DNA of 14,330 bases from Bacilli bacterium (GTDB lineage: Bacteria > Bacillota_I > Bacilli_A > RF39 > UBA660), in the NCBI GenBank assembly GCA_017460245.1, contig JAFUBK010000119.1, forward strand, positions 1 through 14,330, in the 5' to 3' direction. The position numbers and the translations under genes are program-made. The notes under the pieces are model-generated. The model was not told the origin of the DNA and searched no databases. It saw nothing but the letters and a program-made list of their open reading frames with translations. Shown here one piece after another: positions 4,457 to 11,922 of this stretch. Position 1 is the first letter of the stretch. Each line of letters starts with the position of its first letter.

Positions 4457-5329
4457 ATGTTAAAAGTAAGCAATCACTGGCAAGATTATGAATGTATCGA
4501 TGCCGGTAATGGAGAAAAATTAGAAAGATGGGGAAATATAATTTTAAGAAGGCCTGATCCTCAAGCAATGTGGGAAACCAAAATTGACAGTGCGTGGTCT
4601 AACATAGATGGCCATTATCACCGTTCTTCCAAAGGAGGAGGTTACTGGGATTTTAAAACCCAATTACCAGAGTATTGGACAGTAAAATATGAAGATTTAA
4701 CTTTTAAAGTAACGCCAACCAACTTTAAACACACAGGACTATTTCCAGAGCAAGCAACCAACTGGGAATTTATGATGAACAAAATAAAAAAAGCTAACCG
4801 CAAAATAAAGGTTTTAAACTTATTTGCTTATACCGGAGCCGCTACAATGGCATGCGCTAAATCAGGAGCTGAAGTGGTTCAAGTTGATGCTTCAAAAGGA
4901 ATGACAAAATGGGCCAAGGAAAATATGCAACTATGTAATTTAGAAGATCACCAAATTAGATTTATAGTTGACGACTGCTTAAAATTCGTTGAAAGAGAAC
5001 ATCGTAGAGGACATAAATATGACGCCATAGTAATGGATCCACCAAGTTATGGAAGAGGTCCAAATAAAGAAGTTTGGAAATTCGAAAAAAACATTGCCGT
5101 CCTTTTAGAAGCATGCCTAAAAATATTAAGTGATAAACCTCTATTTCTATTAATAAATTCATATACAACCGGAGTATCAAATATTGTTTTAGGCAATATG
5201 CTTAAAACAAGTATGTTACCTTTATATCCAAATGGTAAAATAGAAACCGGCGAAGTAGGTCTTCAGGTTACCAAAAACAATTTAATTTTACCTTGCGGCA
5301 TTTATGGAAGATGGGAAAGTAATGATTAA
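4457..5329 (+). CDS. class I SAM-dependent methyltransferase, RlmI-like (COG1092 type)
   Basis: From the ATG at 4457 (ribosome binding site AGAGGTG) the protein has 290 residues. After an N-terminal region of about 110 residues comes the SAM-binding strand and loop VLNLFAYTGAATMACAKSGA at 119-138, with VDAS at 143-146 as the acidic strand end and the catalytic-type motif DPPSYG at 194-199. This pattern is that of RlmI-type rRNA (cytosine-C5) methyltransferases. The PUA domain of full-length RlmI is absent, so the exact target is uncertain. It overlaps the next gene by 8 bases, so the two RNA-modifying enzymes are translationally coupled. Confidence 0.85.
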   Translation: MLKVSNHWQDYECIDAGNGEKLERWGNIILRRPDPQAMWETKIDSAWSNIDGHYHRSSKGGGYWDFKTQLPEYWTVKYEDLTFKVTPTNFKHTGLFPEQATNWEFMMNKIKKANRKIKVLNLFAYTGAATMACAKSGAEVVQVDASKGMTKWAKENMQLCNLEDHQIRFIVDDCLKFVEREHRRGHKYDAIVMDPPSYGRGPNKEVWKFEKNIAVLLEACLKILSDKPLFLLINSYTTGVSNIVLGNMLKTSMLPLYPNGKIETGEVGLQVTKNNLILPCGIYGRWESND

Positions 5330-5972
5330 TATCATTTATGAGGATAACCATCTTTTAGTAGTTGAAAAACCAGTAAATGTTCCCGTGCAGGCTGATAGTT
5401 CAAAAGATAAAGATTTATTAACAACTCTAAAAGAATATTTAAAAGAAAAATATAAAAAAGAAGGAAATGTTTATCTAGGACTTGTCCACAGGTTAGATAG
5501 ACCCGTAGGTGGAGTAATGGTTTTTGCCAAAACATCAAAAGCCGCATCAAGACTAAGTAAACAAATTAAGGACCATTCCTTTAAAAAAACATATCTAGCA
5601 GTAGTAGAAGGGAAAATAAAAGAAAAAGGTAATTTTATCGATAAACTACTCAAAGACGATAAAACCAATACAACAAGTGTAAACCCAAAAGGCAAAGAAG
5701 CAAAACTAAATTACAAATTATTAGATTATAAAGATAATTTATCATTAGTTCAAATAAATTTAGAAACCGGTAGATCCCATCAAATAAGAGTTCAGTTTTC
5801 ATCAAGAAGCCATCCTTTATATGCGGATCAAAGATATAACCCAAACGCACAAAAAGGACAAATAGCTTTATTTGCCAGTAAAATAGAGTTCACCCATCCA
5901 GTAACTAAAAAACAATTAATCTTTTCGTTAAAAAAGCCTAACAGATATCCATTTGATATATTTAAAATGTAA
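5322..5972 (+). CDS. RluA-family pseudouridine synthase
   Basis: The start at 5322 (MINIIYEDNHLLVVEKP) is chosen over the ATG six codons earlier, because the family normally begins at this strand and GATGGGAAAG precedes it. The 216-residue protein carries GLVHRLDRPVGGV at about 53-65 with catalytic Asp59, and the second signature LETGRSHQIRVQFS at 148-160. There is no S4 RNA-binding domain, so it is the compact single-domain form. It isomerises uridine to pseudouridine in rRNA or tRNA; the target cannot be read from the sequence. It overlaps the methyltransferase stop and ends before a strong terminator. Confidence 0.92.
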   Translation: MINIIYEDNHLLVVEKPVNVPVQADSSKDKDLLTTLKEYLKEKYKKEGNVYLGLVHRLDRPVGGVMVFAKTSKAASRLSKQIKDHSFKKTYLAVVEGKIKEKGNFIDKLLKDDKTNTTSVNPKGKEAKLNYKLLDYKDNLSLVQINLETGRSHQIRVQFSSRSHPLYADQRYNPNAQKGQIALFASKIEFTHPVTKKQLIFSLKKPNRYPFDIFKM

Positions 5973-5994
5973 ATCAAAACTTAAAAAATATCAG

Positions 5995-6021
5995 AAGATT
6001 AGAAAAATTTCTAATCTTTTT
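5995..6021 (+). terminator. terminator after the pseudouridine synthase
   Basis: AAGATTAGAAA at 5995-6005 pairs with TTTCTAATCTT at 6008-6018, running into a T tract. Confidence 0.82.
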
Positions 6022-6041
6022 ATATAACGCATGCAAAACTG

Positions 6042-6050
6042 TGGTATAAT
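6042..6050 (+). promoter_or_regulatory. extended -10 promoter of pyrG
   Basis: TGGTATAAT (6042-6050) is an extended -10 element with no good -35 hexamer. Transcription should begin near 6056-6058. Confidence 0.7.
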
Positions 6051-6061
6051 TAAGAAGAGCC

Positions 6062-6098
6062 ACCATACTCTCGAAAGAGGGTATGGTTTTTATTTTTT
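6062..6098 (+). promoter_or_regulatory. attenuator hairpin in the pyrG leader
   Basis: ACCATACTCTC at 6062-6072 pairs with GAGGGTATGGT at 6077-6087 around a GAAA loop, with one G-U, followed by TTTTATTTTTT. This is a full intrinsic terminator between promoter and start codon. In Bacillus, pyrG is controlled by CTP-sensitive attenuation at such a hairpin, driven by reiterative G addition at a GGGC start. The start here reads near GAAGAGCC and lacks GGGC, so the exact mechanism may differ. The AAGGAG ribosome binding site follows at 6099-6104. Confidence 0.75.
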
Positions 6099-6112
6099 AA
6101 GGAGTTGATAAT

Positions 6113-6982
6113 ATGGCTAAATATGTATTTGTAACAGGAGGAGTGGTTTCTGGACTAGGTAAAGGAATAACCGCCTCATCAATCGCTTTATTATTAAAGT
6201 CACGAGGATATAAAGTGTTTATGCAAAAATTCGACCCGTATATTAATGTAGATCCAGGAACAATGAGTCCGTTCCAACATGGCGAAGTTTTTGTAACTGC
6301 TGATGGTTCAGAAACCGACTTAGATTTAGGTCACTATGAGAGATTTATCGATGAAGAGTTAAACTATTCCTCAAATATAACAACCGGAAAGGTATATTCC
6401 TCAGTAATAGAAAAAGAAAGAAAAGGAGATTATTTAGGAGCAACTGTTCAAATAGTGCCTCATATAACAAACGAAATAAAACATAAAGTTTATGAGGCCT
6501 CAGTAAGCAGTAATGCCGATGTCGTAATCACTGAAATTGGTGGGACCATTGGTGATATTGAATCACAAGCATTTATAGAATCACTAAGGCAAATAAGAAA
6601 TGAACTCGGAAAAGCAAACACTTGCTTTGTTCATACAACATTAGTTCCATTCATTTATGGATCAGATGAATTAAAAACAAAACCAACGCAGCACTCAGTT
6701 ATTGAACTAAGAGGCATGGGAATACAGCCAGATATTATTGTGACTCGTTCACCAATTCCTTTAGATAACAACCTAAAATCAAAAATTGCTTTGTATTGTA
6801 GTATTCCAAAAGAAAATATTATTGACTCCATAGATGTAAAAAACATATATCAAATACCAATAAATTATTATAAACAAAAAGTAGATGAAATAATTTTAAA
6901 ACAATTTAATATGAAAGTTCCAAGAATAAACCTAACTACATGGAAAAAGCTCAGTGACACAACCAACACTTTAGAAAAATAA
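6113..6982 (+). CDS. pyrG: CTP synthase, N-terminal synthetase domain (pyrG interrupted by in-frame TAA)
   Basis: These 289 residues form the complete amidoligase half of CTP synthase: KYVFVTGGVVSGLGKGI (P-loop type, 4-19), KFDPYINVDPGTMSPFQHGEVFV, the metal-binding ETDLDLGHYERF at 67-78, EIGGTIGDIES, and TKPTQHSVIELRGMGIQPDI. This half makes UTP-phosphate from UTP and ATP and adds ammonia. The frame stops at TAA 6980-6982, in the linker just before the glutaminase domain, and the very next codons in the same frame continue the canonical glutaminase sequence. Normal CTP synthase is one chain of about 535 residues. It is therefore either a truncated domain, half of a split enzyme, or an artefact of one base. 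Confidence 0.93.
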   Translation: MAKYVFVTGGVVSGLGKGITASSIALLLKSRGYKVFMQKFDPYINVDPGTMSPFQHGEVFVTADGSETDLDLGHYERFIDEELNYSSNITTGKVYSSVIEKERKGDYLGATVQIVPHITNEIKHKVYEASVSSNADVVITEIGGTIGDIESQAFIESLRQIRNELGKANTCFVHTTLVPFIYGSDELKTKPTQHSVIELRGMGIQPDIIVTRSPIPLDNNLKSKIALYCSIPKENIIDSIDVKNIYQIPINYYKQKVDEIILKQFNMKVPRINLTTWKKLSDTTNTLEK

Positions 6983-7039
6983 ATTGAGATAGCTTTAGTA
7001 GTTAAATATGTTGAACTTCATGATGCTTATTTATCAGTA

Positions 7040-7711
7040 ATGGAAGCTTTAAAACACGCTGGTTACAAATATAACGCAAAAATCAACATCAAATGGGTAG
7101 ACTCTGAAAAAATAACCGAAAAAAACTTAAAGGATACTTTTAAAAATATCAAAGGAATAATTGTTCCAGGTGGCTTTGGTAGTAGAGGAATTGAAGGAAT
7201 GATATTATCAATACAATATGCAAGAGAAAAAAACATTCCATTTTTAGGTATATGTTTGGGAATGCAGTTAGCTGTAATTGAATTTGCTAGAAACGTGTGT
7301 GGAATAAAAGAAGCCAACTCTACTGAATTTGATGACATTTGCCAAAAACCAATAATTGACCTAATGGCTGATCAAAAAAATATCGTAAATATGGGAGGAA
7401 CATTAAGATTAGGTAACTATGAATGTAAACTAAAAAAAGGCACGCTAGCTTATAATGATTATCAGCAAGAAAACATTTTAGAACGTCATCGCCATAGATA
7501 TGAATTTAATAACAAATATAAAGAAACTTTAGAAGAAAAAGGCTTAATATTTTCAGGAATAAATGAAAAAAGCAATTTAATTGAAATAATCGAATTACCA
7601 AAGCACAAACACTTTATAGCGTGTCAATTTCACCCCGAGTTTAAAAGTCGTCCAACAAAATGTCACCCACTATTCGATTCATTTATTAAAGCTTCAAGCC
7701 AAGAAAAGTAG
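7040..7711 (+). CDS. pyrG: CTP synthase, C-terminal glutaminase domain (second half of interrupted pyrG)
   Basis: This frame is in register with the upstream half. Codons from 6983 read IEIALVVKYVELHDAYLSV, the expected first strand of the glutaminase domain; the ATG at 7040 is only the first standard start and would remove 19 of these residues. There is no ribosome binding site at 7040, and an ATT start at 6983 is possible but speculative. The class I amidotransferase features are intact: PGGFGSRG, the nucleophile Cys in FLGICLGMQ, and the His-Glu pair in QFHPEF, so glutamine hydrolysis chemistry is preserved. The usually conserved Gly of A-L-V-G-K-Y is Val here. It ends at a strong terminator. 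Confidence 0.88.
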   Translation: MEALKHAGYKYNAKINIKWVDSEKITEKNLKDTFKNIKGIIVPGGFGSRGIEGMILSIQYAREKNIPFLGICLGMQLAVIEFARNVCGIKEANSTEFDDICQKPIIDLMADQKNIVNMGGTLRLGNYECKLKKGTLAYNDYQQENILERHRHRYEFNNKYKETLEEKGLIFSGINEKSNLIEIIELPKHKHFIACQFHPEFKSRPTKCHPLFDSFIKASSQEK

Positions 7712-7728
7712 AAATTCTACTTTTTTTT
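7704..7728 (+). terminator. pyrG terminator
   Basis: AAAAGTAG at 7704-7711 pairs with CTACTTTT at 7717-7724, followed by more T. It overlaps the stop codon. The 7729-7856 gap after it shows only AT-rich sequence, with a poor promoter candidate (TTTACT at 7804, TATATA at 7829). Confidence 0.82.
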
Positions 7729-7856
7729 ATTTTGAAAATAAAAAAATCAGACTAAAAAAATGGCAAAAATACTTTTTTCGTTTTTTTACAAAAAAACAAG
7801 GAATTTACTATCAAAAAATCGTATGTTTTATATAAGGGGCAAGAAAGGAGAAAAAT

Positions 7857-8726
7857 ATGAAAAAAGTAGGAGTAGTTATTTTAGGAATAGTTTTGTTCAG
7901 TATATTAAATGGTTCAGTACATGCCGAAAACATCACATATGAAAGGTTAAATGACACATACTATAACTTAACCGTCGATGGAAATACCACATCAAATCAT
8001 GTTACAAAATTTTATTTAGATGGACGCCTGGCTTACTGTATAGACCCCGGAATGCCAATTAATACCAAAACTTACAATTCGTCAACCTCTTGGCCAAACA
8101 CGCTTACAGACGAACAAAAACAACAAATAGAAAAAATTGGTTATTATGGATTTGAATATCCGAATCATCAGACGGATAGGTATTATGTAGCTACGCAAGA
8201 GTTAATATGGAAAACAATAAAAAACGTCGATATTACATGGACTAATTCTTCAGGGTCAGTTATTGATCTTACCAAAGAAAAAAACGAAATAGAGTCTTTG
8301 GTAAAAAAGCATAGTGTAACTCCGTCGTTTATAAACGAAACTATAAGCGGCGTAAACGGAGAAAAACTTGAAGTAACAGATTATAACAACATTTTAAAAA
8401 ATTTTACTTTAAGTCAAACCAAACACCACAAAATTAAAATTGAAGATAATAAACTTTTAATACAATTAAGCGAAAGTTCTATTGAAGAAACAGTAACTTT
8501 AACAAGAAATAATTATGATCAAAAAACCTTATTAATCTATAGTTACCCTGGTTCTCAAACTCTTGCATCATTAAGGTTAAGTTATCAAGAAAATTTTAGC
8601 TTTGTCATTAAAAGCAGCGAACAGCCCAAAGAAATAGTTGAAGTTCCAAATACAGGCTTGGAATACCAGGCAAAGCATTTTGGAATATATAAATTTAAAA
8701 TAACCCATGACAACAAATTTAGTTAA
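7857..8726 (+). CDS. secreted thioester-domain surface protein with VPNTG sortase motif
   Basis: A strong AAAGGAG precedes the ATG. Residues 1-24 are a signal peptide (MKKVGVVILGIVLFSILNGS, then VHA before the likely cut). Cys61 in AYCIDPG and Gln114 in ATQELIW are the pair that forms an internal thioester in Gram-positive thioester-domain (TQXA) adhesins, which bind host or surface ligands covalently. A small beta-rich region follows (about 160-255), and VPNTG sits at 263-267 as an LPXTG-like sorting motif. Unusually, the motif is followed by only 22 polar, basic residues, with no transmembrane helix. The next gene, a sortase, starts inside its last codons. Export and the thioester are well supported; anchoring is uncertain. 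Confidence 0.82.
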   Translation: MKKVGVVILGIVLFSILNGSVHAENITYERLNDTYYNLTVDGNTTSNHVTKFYLDGRLAYCIDPGMPINTKTYNSSTSWPNTLTDEQKQQIEKIGYYGFEYPNHQTDRYYVATQELIWKTIKNVDITWTNSSGSVIDLTKEKNEIESLVKKHSVTPSFINETISGVNGEKLEVTDYNNILKNFTLSQTKHHKIKIEDNKLLIQLSESSIEETVTLTRNNYDQKTLLIYSYPGSQTLASLRLSYQENFSFVIKSSEQPKEIVEVPNTGLEYQAKHFGIYKFKITHDNKFS

Positions 8727-9222
8727 GGCTGTAGTTACAATAATGCTACTGACAAATACAGTAACAACACTTAATGTACCAAAACCAGTAATCAAACAAG
8801 AATATTATAATTACAAAAACCCTGTATTAGAAATTCCTAAAATAAATCTCAAAAAAGAATTATATCCAAACGACGCAAATAAAAACAATGTTGATAAAAA
8901 TATCGAAGTTATTGCAGGATCAAAAATGCCTACAGAGGCTAAAACAAATATAATACTCGCATCTCATAGTGGTTCATCATCAATTGCGTATTTTAAGCAC
9001 TTAGATCAAATAACGTATAATGATACGGTATACATATATTATCAAACCACTAAATATAAATACATTATTGCAGATATATATGACGTTCCAAAAACAGGAT
9101 ATGTCGAAATAAAAAGAGATCGGGATAAGAATACAGCAACTTTGATAACATGTAAGAAAAACAGTAATTTGCAAACGGTATACATTGGATATTTAACAAT
9201 AAAAGAAAAATTACACAACTAA
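8707..9222 (+). CDS. sortase-family transpeptidase
   Basis: The 171-residue protein has an N-terminal hydrophobic segment (about 4-22), so it is a membrane-anchored extracellular enzyme. It then has LEIPKINLKKELY, the typical first sortase strand. His87 in ILASHSG and Cys149 in ATLITC are the catalytic pair. The Arg normally found several residues after the Cys, before the last strand, is not there: the segment reads KKNSNLQTVYIGYL with Gln156 at or near that place. The start lies 20 bases inside the upstream thioester protein and has no ribosome binding site, implying translational coupling; VPNTG in that protein is the obvious substrate. Class D or a divergent class is most likely. Confidence 0.83.
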   Translation: MTTNLVKAVVTIMLLTNTVTTLNVPKPVIKQEYYNYKNPVLEIPKINLKKELYPNDANKNNVDKNIEVIAGSKMPTEAKTNIILASHSGSSSIAYFKHLDQITYNDTVYIYYQTTKYKYIIADIYDVPKTGYVEIKRDRDKNTATLITCKKNSNLQTVYIGYLTIKEKLHN

Positions 9223-9249
9223 AAACATCATCTAAAATGATGTTTTTTT
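9222..9249. terminator. bidirectional terminator between sortase and zincin-like genes
   Basis: AAAACATCAT at 9222-9231 pairs with ATGATGTTTT at 9237-9246, flanked by A and T runs. It serves both convergent genes and overlaps their 3' ends. Confidence 0.8.
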
Positions 9250-10166
9250 GTAAAACTAAATATCCTATTGTGTGGTCTGCTTCCAGTGTTTTCACAGTAT
9301 TCATCTATAATGTCTTCTGCATCACTAATTTTCTTGCTATCCTCAGTTCTTAAAATAATTTGTTTTATAAATTTTAAAGTTTCAATATCTTCGCCGTCCT
9401 TTGCCGTTGCTACAGCCAAAAAATCTAAATGCTTAGAAAGTTCAAAAAACTCTTCAATCAAACCATATTTAATGAAGTGTGCTATAGGGCCTTGATAATT
9501 AGCATGAAAATAATCAGATTCCATATCTTTCACATCATCATACAACAGTTCAAATAATCTAGCCGCATATACATTTGTTAAATATGAAGGAGTGTTGTAA
9601 TTTTCATCAAAAAAAATCCTTCGTGTAAGCATTTCTGTATAGCCTTCATTAATACCCTTCCCAAACGAAAAATCGTTTGTTCCATATCTAAATCCAGAGA
9701 AATCAGCATTCTGTTGATTTAATGTCACTGGAGCCGAAGCTAAATGTAAAAACTCATGTGGTAAAGATTCAAAATCATTATAAACAATTAAATTATTTTT
9801 TGAGTCATATGTTCCAACCATCTCATTTAGCCGATCTAAATCAAAATCTCTTCGAACTTGAACGTTTCTTAAATTATTTGCGCAAAACAGTAAATTGTTA
9901 AAATCAGTAGACGCATATAATTTCAAAGCCAAATTTTTAAGTTTTTTTGGATATGGATAGTTTAAAAAAGTTTGCTTTATAAAAATAGCTTCCTTTTCTG
10001 TTATTTGTGGAATTGGAATCTCATTTAAATCAGAACAATTTATTCTTTTCATAACAAAATCATTAATATATTCACAGTAATCTCTAAGTTCATCATAATA
10101 GATTTGAAGATCTCTATCATATTCTAGAAAAGCTTTAAAAGATTTCGCTAATTTAAATATATTCAT
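9228..10166 (-). CDS. predicted cytosolic zinc metallopeptidase-like protein
   Basis: The start at 10166 (MNIFKLAKSF) has GGAGGAAG just upstream; the frame is open 34 codons further but that part covers the promoter. The 312-residue product has no signal peptide. HEFLH at 137-141 is an HExxH zinc site, and NEGYTE at 173-178 provides a Glu about 33 residues later, the spacing and context of gluzincin-type peptidases. The N-terminal 100 residues are helical and the C-terminal third (RLFELLYDDVKDM onward) is also helical. I do not recognise the exact family, and proteolysis is inferred from the motif. It is divergent from the amidase gene and has its own promoter. Confidence 0.72.
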   Translation of the reverse strand: MNIFKLAKSFKAFLEYDRDLQIYYDELRDYCEYINDFVMKRINCSDLNEIPIPQITEKEAIFIKQTFLNYPYPKKLKNLALKLYASTDFNNLLFCANNLRNVQVRRDFDLDRLNEMVGTYDSKNNLIVYNDFESLPHEFLHLASAPVTLNQQNADFSGFRYGTNDFSFGKGINEGYTEMLTRRIFFDENYNTPSYLTNVYAARLFELLYDDVKDMESDYFHANYQGPIAHFIKYGLIEEFFELSKHLDFLAVATAKDGEDIETLKFIKQIILRTEDSKKISDAEDIIDEYCENTGSRPHNRIFSFTKKHHFR

Positions 10167-10188
10167 AAACTTCCTCCAATAAGCTAAT

Positions 10189-10216
10189 ATTATATTATAT
10201 TTAACAAAAAAATCAA
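10189..10216 (-). promoter_or_regulatory. promoter of the zincin-like gene
   Basis: On the minus strand TTGATT at 10216-10211 and TATAAT at 10194-10189 are spaced by 16 bases. Confidence 0.68.
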
Positions 10217-10217
10217 G

Positions 10218-10246
10218 TTTTAATAAATTTATAAAACACATATAAT
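10218..10246 (+). promoter_or_regulatory. promoter of the amidase gene
   Basis: TATAAT at 10241-10246 with a weak TTTTAA at 10218-10223, 17 bases apart. The predicted leader is very short (about 10 bases). It is back-to-back with the divergent promoter. Confidence 0.55.
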
Positions 10247-10261
10247 TAACTAGGTGATTAT

Positions 10262-10924
10262 ATGTCAAAATATAAATTATATATATTTATAGCTATAATA
10301 ACATTACTGTGTTTTTTTAATTACGTAAGCGCCGAAAACAAGACATTACCTCTCATCTCAAAAGTAATATATATAGATCCCGGACATGGAGGTGTTGACA
10401 GTGGGGCTTATTATAAAGGAATAAAAGAATCAACATTAAATTTAGAAATTTCTAAACAAGTTTCAGAAGCCTTAAAAAAAGATGGTGCTACGGTTTATCT
10501 TACAAGATATGATGACTACGATTTAGCCACCAACAACGCAGCTTATCGTAAAAGAAGTGATCTTTCAAAACGAGCTAATATAATAAATAAATCTGGGTGT
10601 GATATGTTTATTTCAATTCACTTAAATGCAGATAGTGATAAATCGTGGTATGGTGCTCAAATATACTATGATTCGATAAATCCAGAAAACAAAAAAATAG
10701 CGGCAATTTTTGAGGAAGAACTTCAAAGATATTTAAATACTAATAGAAAATTTAAGGAAGATAACACAAAATATATGCAGCGTAGAATTAATAGGCCAGG
10801 CATTCTTTTAGAAGCTGGATTCCTTTCAAATGAAAGTGAACGCTATTTGTTGCAAAAAAAAACATATCAACAAAAAATAGCTGAAGTAGTCAGAAAATCA
10901 GTAGTAAAATATTATGCCAGCTAA
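10262..10924 (+). CDS. N-acetylmuramoyl-L-alanine amidase, CwlD-like (Amidase_3)
   Basis: The ATG at 10262 follows AGGTGATT. The 220-residue protein has a signal peptide or anchor (about 1-24, ending VSA). The mature part is a zinc amidase of the Amidase_3 family: YIDPGHGG with zinc ligand His42, Glu56 in IKESTLNLEIS, SIHLNAD with His120, and the catalytic-type Glu184 in LLEAGFLSN. It cleaves the bond between muramic acid and the stem peptide. The size and lack of extra wall-binding domains match CwlD, the amidase that prepares muramic-delta-lactam in spore cortex, but a general wall-remodelling amidase is equally possible. The CwlJ-like gene at 13044-13475 gives some support to a spore link. 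Confidence 0.88.
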   Translation: MSKYKLYIFIAIITLLCFFNYVSAENKTLPLISKVIYIDPGHGGVDSGAYYKGIKESTLNLEISKQVSEALKKDGATVYLTRYDDYDLATNNAAYRKRSDLSKRANIINKSGCDMFISIHLNADSDKSWYGAQIYYDSINPENKKIAAIFEEELQRYLNTNRKFKEDNTKYMQRRINRPGILLEAGFLSNESERYLLQKKTYQQKIAEVVRKSVVKYYAS

Positions 10925-10951
10925 AATGTTATAAACAAGATTAGAAAAATA

Positions 10952-10960
10952 TGTTATAAT
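10952..10960 (+). promoter_or_regulatory. extended -10 promoter of the abi-htrA pair
   Basis: TGTTATAAT, extended -10, 18 bases before the ATG at 10978. No clear -35 is seen. Confidence 0.6.
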
Positions 10961-10977
10961 GGATAATAGGTGATAGT

Positions 10978-11913
10978 ATGGCAAGTTCAAAAACAAAAAT
11001 ATTTAAAACCATAGATGAACAGATTACCATTTTAAGACATAAAGGACTAACAATAGATGATCCCGAAAAAACCAAAAATATACTACTACGAGAAAATTAT
11101 TTCTTTATAAGTGGTTATAGACATCTATTTACTAGTCAAAAAGATAAGTTTTTAGAAGGAACCACCTTTGAAGAATTATATGCCACTTTTATTTTTGACC
11201 GTAAATTACGCAATATATTTTTTAAAAACATTTTGATAGTTGAAAATAATATAAAATCAATAATTAGTTATCAATTATCAAAAAAATATGGTTTTAGAGA
11301 TAAAGATTACTTAAATCCTCAAAACTTTCAAGAAGATAAACTTGCATCTAGACAAGTAAAAGACGTTTTAAACAAAGTCAAAAGACAAGTAAGCGTCAAC
11401 GGACGACAGCATACTGCCACTATGCACTATATCGATAATTATGGATATATTCCAATGTGGGTATTAGTAAAAGTGTTATCATTTGGAATTATGTCAGAAT
11501 TTTATGGAATTTTAAGACAGGATGACCAACAAAACATCGCTTCCTTTTATAAATTAGAAGCCCCAATCTTAGAAAAATATTTAAGTATCATTTCAAATTT
11601 TAGAAACGTTTGTGCTCATGAAGATATCTTATATGATCATCGAACTCAAAAAATAATTCCTGATAGTAAATATCACGAACAATTAAACATCCCCAAAATA
11701 GACGAGGTCTATAAATATGGCAAAAACGACTTATTTGGACTTGTAATTATGCTAAAATCGTTACTAAGTGCCGAAGAATTTTCTGAAATGATGGATGAAA
11801 TTAGATTAGAAGTTGAAATTTTAGATGATATAGTAAGTGTAATACCACTTTCAAAAATTTTGCAAAAAATAGGTTTTCCTGACAATTGGTATGAACTTGA
11901 ATCATTAGAATAG
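10978..11913 (+). CDS. Abi-family protein (AbiD/AbiF type, HEPN fold)
   Basis: A good GGTGAT site precedes the ATG. The 311-residue protein matches the Abi_2 family pattern: an N-terminal IDEQITILRHKGL, then NYFFISGYRHLF (41-51), FDRKLRNIF around 73-81, the central PMWVLVKVLSFGIMSEFYG at 159-177, and NFRNVCAHEDILY around 208-219. Arg209 to His214 forms the R-x4-H motif of HEPN ribonucleases, so RNA cleavage is the expected activity. Family members include phage abortive-infection proteins, but many genomes carry several of unknown role. The htrA gene starts 10 bases later, so the two are probably one operon. Confidence 0.87.
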   Translation: MASSKTKIFKTIDEQITILRHKGLTIDDPEKTKNILLRENYFFISGYRHLFTSQKDKFLEGTTFEELYATFIFDRKLRNIFFKNILIVENNIKSIISYQLSKKYGFRDKDYLNPQNFQEDKLASRQVKDVLNKVKRQVSVNGRQHTATMHYIDNYGYIPMWVLVKVLSFGIMSEFYGILRQDDQQNIASFYKLEAPILEKYLSIISNFRNVCAHEDILYDHRTQKIIPDSKYHEQLNIPKIDEVYKYGKNDLFGLVIMLKSLLSAEEFSEMMDEIRLEVEILDDIVSVIPLSKILQKIGFPDNWYELESLE

Positions 11914-11922
11914 GAGAATAAA

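Noticed and set aside
7760..7942. Small open frame before the thioester protein
   Set aside because: It overlaps the signal peptide region of the real gene in another frame, has no ribosome binding site and low-complexity content.
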